A DNA stretch of 36,865 bases from JADFOB01 sp964651325 (GTDB lineage Bacteria > Planctomycetota > Phycisphaerae > UBA1845): NCBI GenBank assembly GCA_964651325.1, contig CAZYXP010000005.1, positions 1-36,865 of the forward strand, given 5' to 3'. Shown here in pieces: positions 25,122-33,512 of this stretch. Under the pieces are notes generated by a model. The model did not search any database. It was not told the origin of the DNA and was given only the letters and a program-made list of their open reading frames with translations. Each line of letters starts with the position of its first letter. Position 1 is the stretch's first letter. The translations under genes were made by a program, and so were the position numbers.

Positions 25122-25592
25122 TCACCCTCCATCCGTGGAACCGGGACGGCGCCGGCGCGACGTCAAGCGATCCGCCCGCCCGATCGCGTCTAAGATCACG
25201 AGCAGATTCAGCAGGCCGGCCACCCCGGTGTAATGCGAGCCGACATCGACGGATGCCCAATGCGAGGGTTCCAATGCCTGCCCTTGTTTGGCCTGCTCTG
25301 CTCTATCGGCCTCATGCCAGGCCAGCGCCGAAAGCGTGTTCCCTCCGGTAAGCAATTGGGCGGTAAACCAGAGCTTTTGGCGCTGAGGATCGACGGTCTC
25401 GCGTACGCCGCCGATGGCGATGCCCGTCCAAAAGGTCAGCGTAATCGTGACCAACAGGACCATGCCCCGCGTGCGATCTCCGAGATAGAAATGACCCAAT
25501 CCTGGGAAAACCCACGAAAGCAAGCCCGCGATGGGCGCTCGCATCATGTGGCCCGATGGTTCTGTCGGCAAGGCTCGCCCCCTTAAGGCCAT
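25122..25592 (-). CDS. TM2-like membrane protein, resembles DUF6677
   Basis: A 156-residue protein with an early membrane hairpin. GLLSWVFPGLGHFYLGDRTRG (about 23-43) carries the PGxGHFYLG turn typical of TM2-like proteins, followed by LLVTITLTFWTGIAIGGV. A polar stretch (about 65-110) and a last hydrophobic span GVAGLLNLLVILDAIGRAD precede a basic tail. I associate it with DUF6677, from memory and without a search. The start ATG 25592 overlaps the stop of the upstream fmdB-like gene as TGATG, indicating translational coupling. The frame is open further upstream but that part overlaps fmdB. Confidence 0.65.
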   Translation of the reverse strand: MALRGRALPTEPSGHMMRAPIAGLLSWVFPGLGHFYLGDRTRGMVLLVTITLTFWTGIAIGGVRETVDPQRQKLWFTAQLLTGGNTLSALAWHEADRAEQAKQGQALEPSHWASVDVGSHYTGVAGLLNLLVILDAIGRADRLTSRRRRPGSTDGG

Positions 25593-25810
25593 CACATCGC
25601 ACACGGGCCTTCCGGGTCGCCGCAGCGCCCGCACGACCCGCCGCCGCCCTGGTCCAATGCATGATCCCGCGCCGAAAACACGCTCAGCTTGGGAACCACC
25701 TTTTTGCTTGAGCACGAAGGACACGCCACAGCGTTCCGCTTCGTAGAACTATGGACGAACTCGTCAAACTCGTGGTCACATGATCCGCATTTGTATTCGT
25801 ACACGGGCAT
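25592..25810 (-). CDS. FmdB-family zinc-ribbon protein
   Basis: A 72-residue putative regulatory protein of the FmdB family. It opens with MPVYEYKCGSCDHEFDEF, the family signature, and has a CxxC...CxxC zinc ribbon at Cys8, 11, 30 and 33. A Gly-rich C-terminal tail holds further cysteines (SCGRCGDPEGPC). FmdB-like proteins are small, widespread and of unclear role. ATG 25810 is chosen because the signature begins at Met. A GTG seven codons upstream is possible. First gene of the coupled three-gene operon. Confidence 0.8.
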   Translation of the reverse strand: MPVYEYKCGSCDHEFDEFVHSSTKRNAVACPSCSSKKVVPKLSVFSARDHALDQGGGGSCGRCGDPEGPCAM

Positions 25811-26095
25811 AATCGTCGATGTCTCCGCCACGCGCCATCAGCCTACCGAATTCGATCAACATAACGGCGAAAGTATAGATGGCCGGCACGGTTGCCGCAA
25901 CCTACGAACACCCGCTTACGCTCGACCAGCGTGGTCGGGCCCGATCTTCCCGGCGCCGCTTCCCATGCGTGGTAAATGCCGCAGGTCCTTTGAATGTGGG
26001 GAAGTCGATGATCGACGCCTGTTTCCGCATGCCGCATCGTCTGCTACAACGACGCGTATGCTCGAAACGAACACTATAGGCGGTCCGGCTCCGAC

Positions 26096-26860
26096 ATGAC
26101 CAAGCCCAGAAACAGCAATCCGCTTTCCGGCGTGATCAACCTCGACAAGCCCACCGGCATTTCTTCGGCCAAAGCGCTCTACCGGGTCCGTAAGATCGTC
26201 GGTCAGCGTAAAAGCGGCCACGCCGGAACACTCGACCCGCTGGCCGCCGGCGTGCTCGTGCTCTGTCTCGGCAAAGGGACCAAACTGGTCGAAACCGTTA
26301 TGGATCACCCCAAAGTCTACCGCGCTCGGGCCCGTCTCGACGTCACGAGCGAATCGCTCGACTCCGACAGCGCCCTGCAACCGGTGGACATCGCCGGGAT
26401 TCCAAGTCGCGAAGACATCTTGCATCAATGTCGCGCGTTCGAGGGCGTAATCGCGCAGATGCCTCCAAAAATCAGCGCGATCAAGATCGGCGGCGTACCG
26501 GCCTACAAACGTACGCGGCGCCACGAAGAAATCACGATGAAGCAGCGCCCGGTTCACATTTATTGGATTCACCTGCACGGCTACGTCTGGCCTGAAATCG
26601 AGATCGAAGTATGCAGCGGTCGCGGAACGTACATCCGATCGCTGGTCCGTGACATCGGCGCAGCACTCGGCGTGGGAGGCTGTTTGACGGGCTTGACACG
26701 CACGCGCGTGGGGCCGTTTGCCGTCAGCGACGCCGTGACCATTGATCAACTCGATGCGGCCGACGATCCAGAAGCATACGTCATCGATCTAGAGCGCGCC
26801 GGGGCTCTGCTCGCGCCGGAATCCATCACGATCCCCGCTCGCCCGAGCAACGGGGATTAG
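26096..26860 (+). CDS. truB: tRNA pseudouridine(55) synthase
   Basis: TruB converts uridine 55 in the T-arm of tRNAs to pseudouridine. The 254-residue protein has GVINLDKPTGISS (12-24), the catalytic GHAGTLDPLAAGVL with Asp47, VYRARARLDVTSESLDSD, PPKISAIKIGGVPAYKRTR (about 122-140) and SGRGTYIRSLVRDIG near 180-194, which are the standard TruB motifs. Length fits the shorter bacterial form without a full PUA domain. The ATG has only a weak upstream AGG. The usual rbfA-truB-rpsO neighbours are absent. Confidence 0.95.
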   Translation: MTKPRNSNPLSGVINLDKPTGISSAKALYRVRKIVGQRKSGHAGTLDPLAAGVLVLCLGKGTKLVETVMDHPKVYRARARLDVTSESLDSDSALQPVDIAGIPSREDILHQCRAFEGVIAQMPPKISAIKIGGVPAYKRTRRHEEITMKQRPVHIYWIHLHGYVWPEIEIEVCSGRGTYIRSLVRDIGAALGVGGCLTGLTRTRVGPFAVSDAVTIDQLDAADDPEAYVIDLERAGALLAPESITIPARPSNGD

Positions 26861-26868
26861 CCACACCT

Positions 26869-27054
26869 GAGCCGCGGGATTCAGCCCGCGCGGCCTCCCA
26901 AGTATCGGGCAACCGCCCGGATGTTCCATCCGCTATGGGGTGGGCCGGAGGTCCATGTCCTTCCGGACGTGGGGAAGACGATGACGGTCCGGGCGCTCCG
27001 TACGTTCACCATGGCCCAATCTGCAGGTCCGCAGGCTGGCGCCAGCGGCTCTGA
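26869..27054. repeat. REP-like palindrome pair after truB, mixed families
   Basis: At 26869-26893 a forward REP reads GAGCCGCGGGATTCAGC and ends GCGCGG. At 27029-27054 a reversed, diverged palindrome B (CCGCAGGCTGGCG, CCAGCGGCTCTGA) faces it. Between them are other short stems, such as CATGTCC and GGACGTG around TTCC. This forms a wide REPIN-like pair between the converging truB and PhnP-like genes. Confidence 0.6.
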
Positions 27055-27082
27055 CACTGATCGAATCTTCAATTCCCCTGCT

Positions 27083-27859
27083 TCACGTGCATTCGATGCG
27101 CAGCCCATCGTGCGCGAGCATCATGGTGTCCGGCAATTCGCGGCTGGTGGCCTCGTGGCCGAGTTCGTGGGCGATGTGGGTGAAGTAGGTCTGCTTAGCT
27201 CCGATGCGTTTGGCCATCTCGATGGCCTGCTCAAGATTGAAATGGGCGGGGTGAGGCGTGCGGCGCAGGGCATCGAGGATGAGCACGTCGAGCCCGTCAA
27301 GCAGCGCCTGCGACTGCTCGGAGATGAAGCTGCAATCGGTACAATAGGCCAGATTGGAAAATCGAAATCCGAGCACCTCCAATCGCCCGTGGAGCATCGG
27401 TATCGGCGTCACGGTTTCGTCGCCTAGGCGAAAGGGCGCTTCGCCGATTTCCGTAAGGCCGAGGCACGGCCGGCTGTGCGGCGAATCCGGCGCCGGCTCG
27501 AACGCATAGCGGAACATGCTTCGCAGCGCGTCGAGCGTCCGGGGCCGCCCGTAACAGGGCACCTCGCGCCGCGTCGTCCAATTGAAACGGCGAAGATCGT
27601 CGATCCCCAATACGTGGTCGGCGTGGTGGTGGGTGTAGAGAATCGCGTCGATGGCGTCGATGTCGTTGGCGATGCACTGCAATCGGAGTTCGGGCGAGGT
27701 GTCGACCAGAATCCGCTGCCCACCGATGCGAACAAACAAACTGGACCGCGTGCGTTTGTCTTTGGGGTCGGCTGACTGGCAAACCGCGCACTTGCACGCG
27801 ATCATCGGCACGCCGTGCGATGTGCCACTACCCAAAACGACGGCGTTAACGATGCCCAC
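27083..27859 (-). CDS. metallo-beta-lactamase fold phosphodiesterase, PhnP-like
   Basis: A 258-residue MBL-fold hydrolase resembling PhnP (phosphoribosyl 1,2-cyclic phosphate phosphodiesterase). It begins AVVLGSGTSHGVP (6-18), followed by CKCAVC (Cys22, 24, 27), the structural zinc site of PhnP relatives. The metal-binding motif is YTHHHADHVLGIDD with His77, His79, Asp81 and His82, and later ligands are expected at His in PMLHGRLEVLG and THIAHELGHE. GTG 27859 with GGAG six bases upstream gives the natural start. The frame extends further but without support. No phn operon is near, so the true substrate may be another cyclic phosphate. Confidence 0.82.
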   Translation of the reverse strand: MGIVNAVVLGSGTSHGVPMIACKCAVCQSADPKDKRTRSSLFVRIGGQRILVDTSPELRLQCIANDIDAIDAILYTHHHADHVLGIDDLRRFNWTTRREVPCYGRPRTLDALRSMFRYAFEPAPDSPHSRPCLGLTEIGEAPFRLGDETVTPIPMLHGRLEVLGFRFSNLAYCTDCSFISEQSQALLDGLDVLILDALRRTPHPAHFNLEQAIEMAKRIGAKQTYFTHIAHELGHEATSRELPDTMMLAHDGLRIECT

Positions 27860-28234
27860 GTTGTTCTCCAAACCACATGTGTGCTTACTCCAATCTCGCA
27901 CGTGCCCCATCCACGTGGCAAAAAAATCGAATCATCCCGCGTTGACCCGCCCATCCAACGCGACACGTCCATCACCATCGCATCATACGGTCGCCGCTCC
28001 CCGCTGACCATGATCCGACCCGGCAGGTCCGGCCGCGCGGACTGACAGCACGCGGCTCGCGGCTCGGGGCCCGGAGTCCGGGGGCTTGCGCCCCGCGGCT
28101 CTGATTCGGCGTACGTATCGCTACTCAGTGCCACGGTAGCCCGCAATTCGCAACGCTTGCGGGCGTATTGACCGGTCTGAAGGCACCTGCTACCGTCGGA
28201 CGCCTACCGATGAACGAACTCCGCGAGAGGCGCG
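27860..28234. other. intergenic gap between divergent PhnP-like and PPIase genes
   Basis: A 375-base gap. Most of 28027-28104 is palindromic repeat (separate entry). The rest shows no convincing coding frame, RNA gene or sigma-70 promoter. Confidence 0.5.
28027..28104. repeat. cluster of GC palindromes including REP family B
   Basis: A reversed palindrome B at 28078-28104 (CCGGGGGCTTGCG, CCCCGCGGCTCTGA) closely matches those in the 12325 array. Just before it are CCCGGA/TCCGGG around one base (28070-28082) and GTCCG/CGGAC (about 28027-28042). Head-to-head order is less clear than in the other pairs. Confidence 0.6.
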
Positions 28235-29485
28235 ATGACCGGCAATCAACCAGACCTGCCCCCTGACGCGATCGTCCATCTGCCTACCGATTACATCGAT
28301 CGCATCGCGATCCGCTCCGTTGAGATCCGGCTCGTTTCCGGTGCTGCCGGGCGGCCCTTCGCGCCTGCTATCGTGGTCACCCGAATTGTCGTCGGAGTTT
28401 TCGCCGCAGCTTGCGTGGTCGGGGGTTCGCTCGCCGGTTGCGCCGCGTCTCGGTCGGCGCCTTCAACCGGGATGAGCCAAGCGTTGGATCAAGCCGCGAG
28501 CGGTTCGGATCAGGCTGCGGTTGGCAATTCCGCTGATGCGGATGCCTCAACCATGCGAGGCGAGAATACCCAACCGACGGGATTCGACCGCCCCGGCACC
28601 GCTACGAAATCCGGAAGCACGATTGCAACCGTCAACGGCCGGCCTATGAGCCGCAAGCGCGTGGTCGATCTGCTTCTTCGTTCCGGCGGTGTGGGCGTGT
28701 TGGAGCAGCTCATCGTCCTGGACGAAGCCCAAGCGGCCGCCGCGGACCGAGGGCTCTCCATTTCCGACGCCGATGTCCAGCGCGAGTATGATTCCGCCTT
28801 GCGGATGCTCTCCGACCCCTTGGCAGGCCTCACTTCCGGAGCGCTGGACCGAGAGGCTGCTGAACGATCGTTGCGTGCCGTTCTTGCAGACCGCAACATC
28901 TCGCACGACGAATTCTTCCTGGGCATGCGCCGCCGCGCGTATCTGCGGCGAATCGTGGAATCCACGCTTCAATTTAGCGACGAGGACTTGCGGACCGAGT
29001 TCCAACGACGTTACGGCGAGCGGGTGCAGGTGCGTCACATTCAATTGGCCGTCCCTCGAAATGTGGATCGGATACGTGATCGCTTGGCCGCGGGGGAGGA
29101 TTTTGCCGAAATGGCGCGCATTCACAGCGCCAATCTCACCAGCGCTGAACAGGGCGGTCTCTTACAGCCGTTTTCCCGCGACGACCCGGCCGTCCCCGAT
29201 CTTCTTCGCAAGACCGCGTTTTCCCTCATGGTGGGAGAAGTCTCCGGGGCCCTGCGGATTGGCGACTGGGTTCACCTCCTCAAGCTGGAACGCCGTTTGC
29301 CCTCGGAGCCGGTCGCCATGGAATCCGTTCGGGATGCCCTTCTGGCTGGGTTGCGGGAGCGGGCCATCGAGCCGGAAATGCAACGCCTTTACGAGAAGCT
29401 GTTTCGCGGCGCGAAGATTGTGATTCACGACCCGGTTCTTCGGACGGCATTCGAAAGGGCTCATCCAGACCATCTTGACGAGTAG
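28235..29485 (+). CDS. SurA/PrsA-like peptidyl-prolyl isomerase, probable lipoprotein
   Basis: A 416-residue envelope foldase candidate. After a lipoprotein-type hydrophobic segment ending in the lipobox SLAGC (Cys69) comes a low-complexity Ser/Ala/Gln linker, a SurA-like N-terminal helical domain (ATVNGRPMSRKRVVDLL, about 130-245), and a parvulin-type domain at about 264-358 (VQVRHIQLAV, AGEDFAEMARIHSA, GGLLQPFS, FSLMVGEVSGALRIGDWVHLLKLE). The ATG has GAGAGG four bases upstream but leaves 46 residues before the signal. GTG 28373 would give a textbook 22-residue lipoprotein signal, so either start is possible. Likely role: outer-membrane or secreted protein folding. Confidence 0.78.
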   Translation: MTGNQPDLPPDAIVHLPTDYIDRIAIRSVEIRLVSGAAGRPFAPAIVVTRIVVGVFAAACVVGGSLAGCAASRSAPSTGMSQALDQAASGSDQAAVGNSADADASTMRGENTQPTGFDRPGTATKSGSTIATVNGRPMSRKRVVDLLLRSGGVGVLEQLIVLDEAQAAAADRGLSISDADVQREYDSALRMLSDPLAGLTSGALDREAAERSLRAVLADRNISHDEFFLGMRRRAYLRRIVESTLQFSDEDLRTEFQRRYGERVQVRHIQLAVPRNVDRIRDRLAAGEDFAEMARIHSANLTSAEQGGLLQPFSRDDPAVPDLLRKTAFSLMVGEVSGALRIGDWVHLLKLERRLPSEPVAMESVRDALLAGLRERAIEPEMQRLYEKLFRGAKIVIHDPVLRTAFERAHPDHLDE

Positions 29486-29690
29486 GAAACCTCCGTACGC
29501 GCCCCATCCTTTAGACCGCCTCATTTTAGGTTCAAGGAACCATCCGCCGACCGCTCACTGACCGAACTGGCAACCCCGCCAAGAAACCGCTACCATGCAG
29601 ACCCATGTGCCAAGCTTCGGCGGAGCGCATGTTCACCAGCGCCATGGAGGCGGTTCTGGTTGACCAGCTTTCGAGGAAAGCGTCTGGGCC

Positions 29691-29696
29691 GAGGAG
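29691..29696 (+). promoter_or_regulatory. Shine-Dalgarno site fixing the adenylate kinase start
   Basis: GAGGAG lies seven bases before the in-frame GTG 29704, just ahead of the P-loop strand. It argues against the 33-residue upstream extension of the frame. Confidence 0.65.
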
Positions 29697-29703
29697 TGTT
29701 AAT

Positions 29704-30312
29704 GTGGCGAAATCAAGAGGCTATCCCTCAATCTTGATATTCGGTAGTCCCGGTTCCGGCAAGGGAACGCAAGGCGCTATCCTGGGGCGCATGCCCAATC
29801 TGATTCACGTGGCGATGGGCGACATTTTCCGCGCGTTGGACAAGCAGTCCGATATCGGAAAGGAATTTCTTTCTCATTCATCCGAAGGCTCCCTTGTTCC
29901 CGACGAGTTGACCATCCGCCTCTTCCAGCAGCACGTGGACGGCATGATCAAGGACGGTCACTTCGACGAGCGTTACCACACGTTGATCCTGGACGGAATC
30001 CCCCGAACCTCGGCTCAAGTGACGCTGCTGGAAAGCGTGCTCGACGTCCAGAAGGTCGTCCATCTAAAGATGGTAGATAATGATGCCCTCATCGCGCGCC
30101 TGGTCGCGCGGGCTGCTAAGTCCAACCGTCCGGATGATGCCGATCGAACCGTGATTAAGAACCGGCTGGAGGTCTACGAGCGCGAAACGGCACCTGTGCT
30201 CGCCGCCTACCACAAGAAGCTCATCGCCCGCGTCAATGGGGATCAACCCCCGTTGGCCGTCTTGCGCGATATCGCAGATTGCCTGGTGGGCGTGATTTCT
30301 CCCAATATTTAG
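29704..30312 (+). CDS. adk: adenylate kinase family protein, short-LID type
   Basis: A cytosolic nucleoside monophosphate kinase, expected to interconvert ATP + AMP and 2 ADP. The 202-residue chain opens PSILIFGSPGSGKGTQ (P-loop, about 8-23), then VAMGDIFRAL (canonical STGD is AMGD here), LVPDELTIRLF, LDGIPRTSAQ (canonical DGFPRT), and RPDDADRTVIKNRLEVYERETAPVLAAY. The zinc-type LID insertion is absent, as in short eukaryotic-type AKs. The altered AMP-site residues leave open another NMP substrate. Four bases separate it from ispA, so they are co-transcribed. Confidence 0.8.
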   Translation: MAKSRGYPSILIFGSPGSGKGTQGAILGRMPNLIHVAMGDIFRALDKQSDIGKEFLSHSSEGSLVPDELTIRLFQQHVDGMIKDGHFDERYHTLILDGIPRTSAQVTLLESVLDVQKVVHLKMVDNDALIARLVARAAKSNRPDDADRTVIKNRLEVYERETAPVLAAYHKKLIARVNGDQPPLAVLRDIADCLVGVISPNI

Positions 30313-30316
30313 GGCC

Positions 30317-31315
30317 GTGGCCGCTGAGAAGCGATACGTGTCTGCCGGGACCGCCGCCATGACCGCCAATTCCCAATCTCAACCCTGCTTGAACTCGTTT
30401 CCAAGCCGGCTTTCGGATTTCCGTAAGGCCTTCGATCCTCGGTTTTCGAAAGCCATTTCGGATGCACAAGCGGACACCCCGCAAGTTCTTATCGACGCCA
30501 TGCACTATTCCGCATTGGCGCCGGGCAAGCGGCTCAGGCCCTATCTGGTGGTCCGTTGCTGCGAATTGTCTGGCGGGCGACGCGAGGAGGCCTGGCCTGC
30601 CGCGATGGCGATCGAGTGTATCCACGCGTTTAGCCTGGTTCACGACGATTTGCCGGCCATGGACGATGACGACGTTCGCCGCGGGCAACCGACTTGCCAC
30701 AAGCAATTCGGTGAGGCGCTGGCGATTTTGGCCGGCGACGCCCTGGTTGCGCTCGCGTTTGAATTGCTGGCAAGTGACGATGGCGGTCGCGATTTTGCCC
30801 GCGCCATGGTGCTCGAACTCGCGCGGGCGACGGGCCGAGCTGGGATGATCGCAGGCCAGGTGGCCGACATGGCGGCCCAGCCGCACTCGACCGGGGCTCT
30901 CCCGCCCTCTTCTTCTGATTCGCCTGACCCCCACGCCCGGGAATTCGTCGAAACCATCCACCGACTCAAAACGGCCCGCCTTTTTGCCGGAGCATGCCGC
31001 TTGGGAGCCCTGGCTGGTCGCGCCGAAGGGGATTTGATTGAGCAATGGGGCCGATTCGGCGAATTATTGGGCCGTGCGTTTCAAATCTCCGATGATTTAT
31101 TGGACGTAACTGCCAAGGCGGATGTCCTTGGCAAGGCCGTCGGAAAAGACGAGCAGGCTGGAAAACCAACCATCGTAGGGTGCTTGGGAATCGAGGAGAG
31201 CCGGAAACTCGCCTCCCGCACGGTAGAGGAGGCCTTGGCGCTTGTGGGCTCGCTCGCCATGGATGCGGATGACCTCAAGGATCTGTGCCGTTTCGTCATT
31301 GATCGAAATTATTGA
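30317..31315 (+). CDS. ispA: farnesyl diphosphate synthase-type polyprenyl synthetase
   Basis: It condenses isopentenyl diphosphate with allylic diphosphates to make farnesyl or geranylgeranyl diphosphate. The 332-residue frame has LAPGKRLRPYLV (67-78), the first Asp-rich motif DDLPAMDDDD (110-119, with RRGQPTCH after it), LAGDALVALAFELL, and the second motif ISDDLLDVT near 255-263. Phe105, five residues before the first Asp motif, and overall likeness to E. coli IspA favour a C15 product. GTG 30317 follows adk closely. ATG 30359 is an alternative start. Confidence 0.9.
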   Translation: MAAEKRYVSAGTAAMTANSQSQPCLNSFPSRLSDFRKAFDPRFSKAISDAQADTPQVLIDAMHYSALAPGKRLRPYLVVRCCELSGGRREEAWPAAMAIECIHAFSLVHDDLPAMDDDDVRRGQPTCHKQFGEALAILAGDALVALAFELLASDDGGRDFARAMVLELARATGRAGMIAGQVADMAAQPHSTGALPPSSSDSPDPHAREFVETIHRLKTARLFAGACRLGALAGRAEGDLIEQWGRFGELLGRAFQISDDLLDVTAKADVLGKAVGKDEQAGKPTIVGCLGIEESRKLASRTVEEALALVGSLAMDADDLKDLCRFVIDRNY

Positions 31316-31326
31316 AAGTTTAATAA

Positions 31327-31355
31327 GGACGGGAAACGTCCGGTTAGGATACAAT
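31327..31355 (+). promoter_or_regulatory. stem-loop and -10-like element before dxs
   Basis: GGACG/CGTCC around GGAAA (31327-31341) is followed by TACAAT (31350-31355), five of six to the -10 consensus. No proper -35 is present at 16-18 bases. It could be an internal promoter for dxs or only an AT-rich patch. Confidence 0.25.
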
Positions 31356-31388
31356 CCTTGCCGGTCGTCTGTGCGTATAGAGAGGGAT

Positions 31389-31427
31389 ATGAGTCGCCGC
31401 GAGCACGCGAAAGCAACTATGAAGTAG
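31389..31427 (+). CDS. 12-codon minicistron upstream of dxs
   Basis: ATG to TAG encodes MSRREHAKATMK, with AGAGGG very close upstream. It ends six bases before the dxs ATG, whose own ribosome site is weak. It could be a coupling leader peptide. The Shine-Dalgarno spacing is short, so this is speculative. Confidence 0.2.
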   Translation: MSRREHAKATMK

Positions 31428-31433
31428 AGCACG

Positions 31434-33359
31434 ATGAGTTATCTTGAGAAAATCCAATCTGCCGCGGACCTGGGCGACATCCCCCAAACCGAGCTTCCTG
31501 CCCTAGCGAAGGAGATTCGCGAGCGTATCCTCGAGGTCGTCGGGCAACGCGGCGGGCACCTGACCAGCAATCTCGGCGTGACCGAGTTGACCATCGCGCT
31601 TCATCGGGTTTTTGATTTCTCGCATGATCGTCTGCTCTGGGACGTTGGGCATCAGTGCTATCCCCACAAATTGCTGACCGGCAGAAACGCCGGTTTTGAT
31701 CGCCTTCGACAAGACGGGGGCATCAGCGGTTTCCCCGATACCGAGGAAAGTGCCTACGATCTGTTCAACGTCGGCCATGCTGGAACGGCCATCGCGACCG
31801 CAGTGGGCATGGCCCGCGGGGACGCCCTGCTCTGCGAAGATCGTCGAACCGTGGCGCTCGTGGGCGATGCCAGCATCGTCAATGGCGTTGCGTTTGAGGG
31901 GCTAAACCAAGCCGGCACGCTCAAACGGCAATTCCTCGTCGTGCTCAATGACAACGAGTGGGGCATCTCCCCGACTCAGGGCGCGATGGCCGAGTACCTT
32001 GCACGTTTTCGTGCGAGCGAGTTTTACGAAGACGTGAAGAGTCAAACCAAGAGATTGCTACCCAAGTTGCCTCTGGTTGGCCAACCAGCATTCGACATGA
32101 TCGCCCACCTCAAGGAGGGCATCAAGGCGACATTCTCACCCGATCAGATGTTTGAGTCGATGGGTTTTCAGTATATCGGCCCGGTTGACGGCCACGACAT
32201 CGATTACTTGATCGATGTCCTTGAAATGCTCAAAGCGGCTCAGCATCCGGTGTTGCTCCACGTCCATACGGTCAAGGGCAACGGCTGCGACTGGGCGAGC
32301 AAAGACCCGGGCAAGTTTCACAGCCCCAAGCCCTTCACCACCGACGGCGGCAAGGTCGTGCTCAAGCCAAAGAGCGGCAAGAGCTGGACTTCGGCCTTTG
32401 TGGACGCGCTGATGAAACTGGCCGAGACCGACCGGCGGGTGTATGCGATGACCGCGGGCATGCCCGACGGCACGGGGCTAGCCACGTTTGACGCTCGGTT
32501 CCCCGATCGGTGTCGCGATATTGGCATCGCCGAGAGCTGCACCGTCGACATCGCCGCGGGGATGTGCCAATCGGGGCTGCGCCCCGTGGTGGCGATCTAT
32601 TCAACTTTTCTTCAGCGGGCCTTCGACCAGGTTTTCCAAGAGGTTGCGTTGCAAGGGCATCCGGTGATGTTCTGCATCGACAGGGCGGGCCTGGTTGGCG
32701 GCGACGGTGCGGTACACCACGGATTCCTCGACATCACGTATCTAAGGGGTTTGCCGGGAATGGTGTTGATGGCGCCGATGGATGAGCCTGAGCTACTCGA
32801 CGCCATGCGATTCGGCCTTTCGCTTGATCAACCGTGCGCCATCCGGTATCCGCGTGACAACATCCCGACACCCATTCCCGATTGCCCCCCTTTTGAAATC
32901 GGCAAGTCGCGAAAACTGAGAGACGGCGCCGCCGCCACCATACTGGCCTACGGCGTCACCAGCATCAGTGCGCTTGCCGCCGCGGACATGCTCGCCGAGT
33001 GCGGCGTCGAAGTGACGGTGGTCAACGCTCGATTTGCCAAACCCGTCGATCGGGACATGGTGCGACGAGCCTACGCCAGCGGCGCCCCGGTTGTTACCGT
33101 CGAAGAGCACAGCGTGGTCGGCGGGTTCGGGTCGGCCGTCCTGGAAGCGGCCGCTCAGTTGGGCTTGGCCTGCGATCGTGTGGCCTGCCTCGGCATGAGC
33201 GGCGACCACTTTGTCCAATACGGTTCGCGCGGCGGACAGCTCGCCGAATGCGGCATCGATGCCACCGGCATCGCGGCAACCGTCCAACGGCTCTTGGCTG
33301 CCCCGCAAGCCGGCCAACTCCGCGATTCGGAGCATGCCACGGATTCATTGATGGCGTAA
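31434..33359 (+). CDS. dxs: 1-deoxy-D-xylulose-5-phosphate synthase
   Basis: DXS condenses pyruvate and glyceraldehyde-3-phosphate, with thiamine diphosphate, to start the MEP isoprenoid pathway. The 641 residues show GGHLTSNLGVTELTIALH (His42), WDVGHQCYPHKLLTGR (70-84), the TPP segment LVGDASIVNGVAFEGLNQAG (canonical GDG is GDA here), VKGNGCDWASKDPGKFH, GIAESCTVDIAAGM (Glu367 kept, canonical His replaced by Cys369), and VGGDGAVHHGF with the expected Asp and His. Two motif changes distinguish it from E. coli DXS. The rest is complete. It directly follows ispA in the same pathway. Confidence 0.93.
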   Translation: MSYLEKIQSAADLGDIPQTELPALAKEIRERILEVVGQRGGHLTSNLGVTELTIALHRVFDFSHDRLLWDVGHQCYPHKLLTGRNAGFDRLRQDGGISGFPDTEESAYDLFNVGHAGTAIATAVGMARGDALLCEDRRTVALVGDASIVNGVAFEGLNQAGTLKRQFLVVLNDNEWGISPTQGAMAEYLARFRASEFYEDVKSQTKRLLPKLPLVGQPAFDMIAHLKEGIKATFSPDQMFESMGFQYIGPVDGHDIDYLIDVLEMLKAAQHPVLLHVHTVKGNGCDWASKDPGKFHSPKPFTTDGGKVVLKPKSGKSWTSAFVDALMKLAETDRRVYAMTAGMPDGTGLATFDARFPDRCRDIGIAESCTVDIAAGMCQSGLRPVVAIYSTFLQRAFDQVFQEVALQGHPVMFCIDRAGLVGGDGAVHHGFLDITYLRGLPGMVLMAPMDEPELLDAMRFGLSLDQPCAIRYPRDNIPTPIPDCPPFEIGKSRKLRDGAAATILAYGVTSISALAAADMLAECGVEVTVVNARFAKPVDRDMVRRAYASGAPVVTVEEHSVVGGFGSAVLEAAAQLGLACDRVACLGMSGDHFVQYGSRGGQLAECGIDATGIAATVQRLLAAPQAGQLRDSEHATDSLMA

Positions 33360-33373
33360 GGCCGCGATCGCGT

Positions 33374-33406
33374 GGTGACCCCGAACGTTTGCCCTTGGGG
33401 GTCGCC
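33374..33406 (+). terminator. stem-loop after dxs, possible terminator
   Basis: GGTGACCCC (33374-33382) pairs with GGGGTCGCC (33398-33406) at eight of nine positions, starting 14 bases after the dxs stop. No U-tract follows, so it may be an mRNA 3' stem rather than an intrinsic terminator. Confidence 0.35.
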
Positions 33407-33512
33407 CCGCATGCTTGGCCCGGCCTCTTGAACGGCTATTGTGCCGAGCGCAGCCGAGGGCGGCTGTGTTACAGGCGCCGCGCTGTTACGCGGGCCGATC
33501 TCGGAGGCGGGT

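Noticed and set aside
25832..26095. possible small gene between fmdB and truB
   Set aside because: The frames crossing it are Arg-rich shadows or run into truB. No ribosome site or motif was found.
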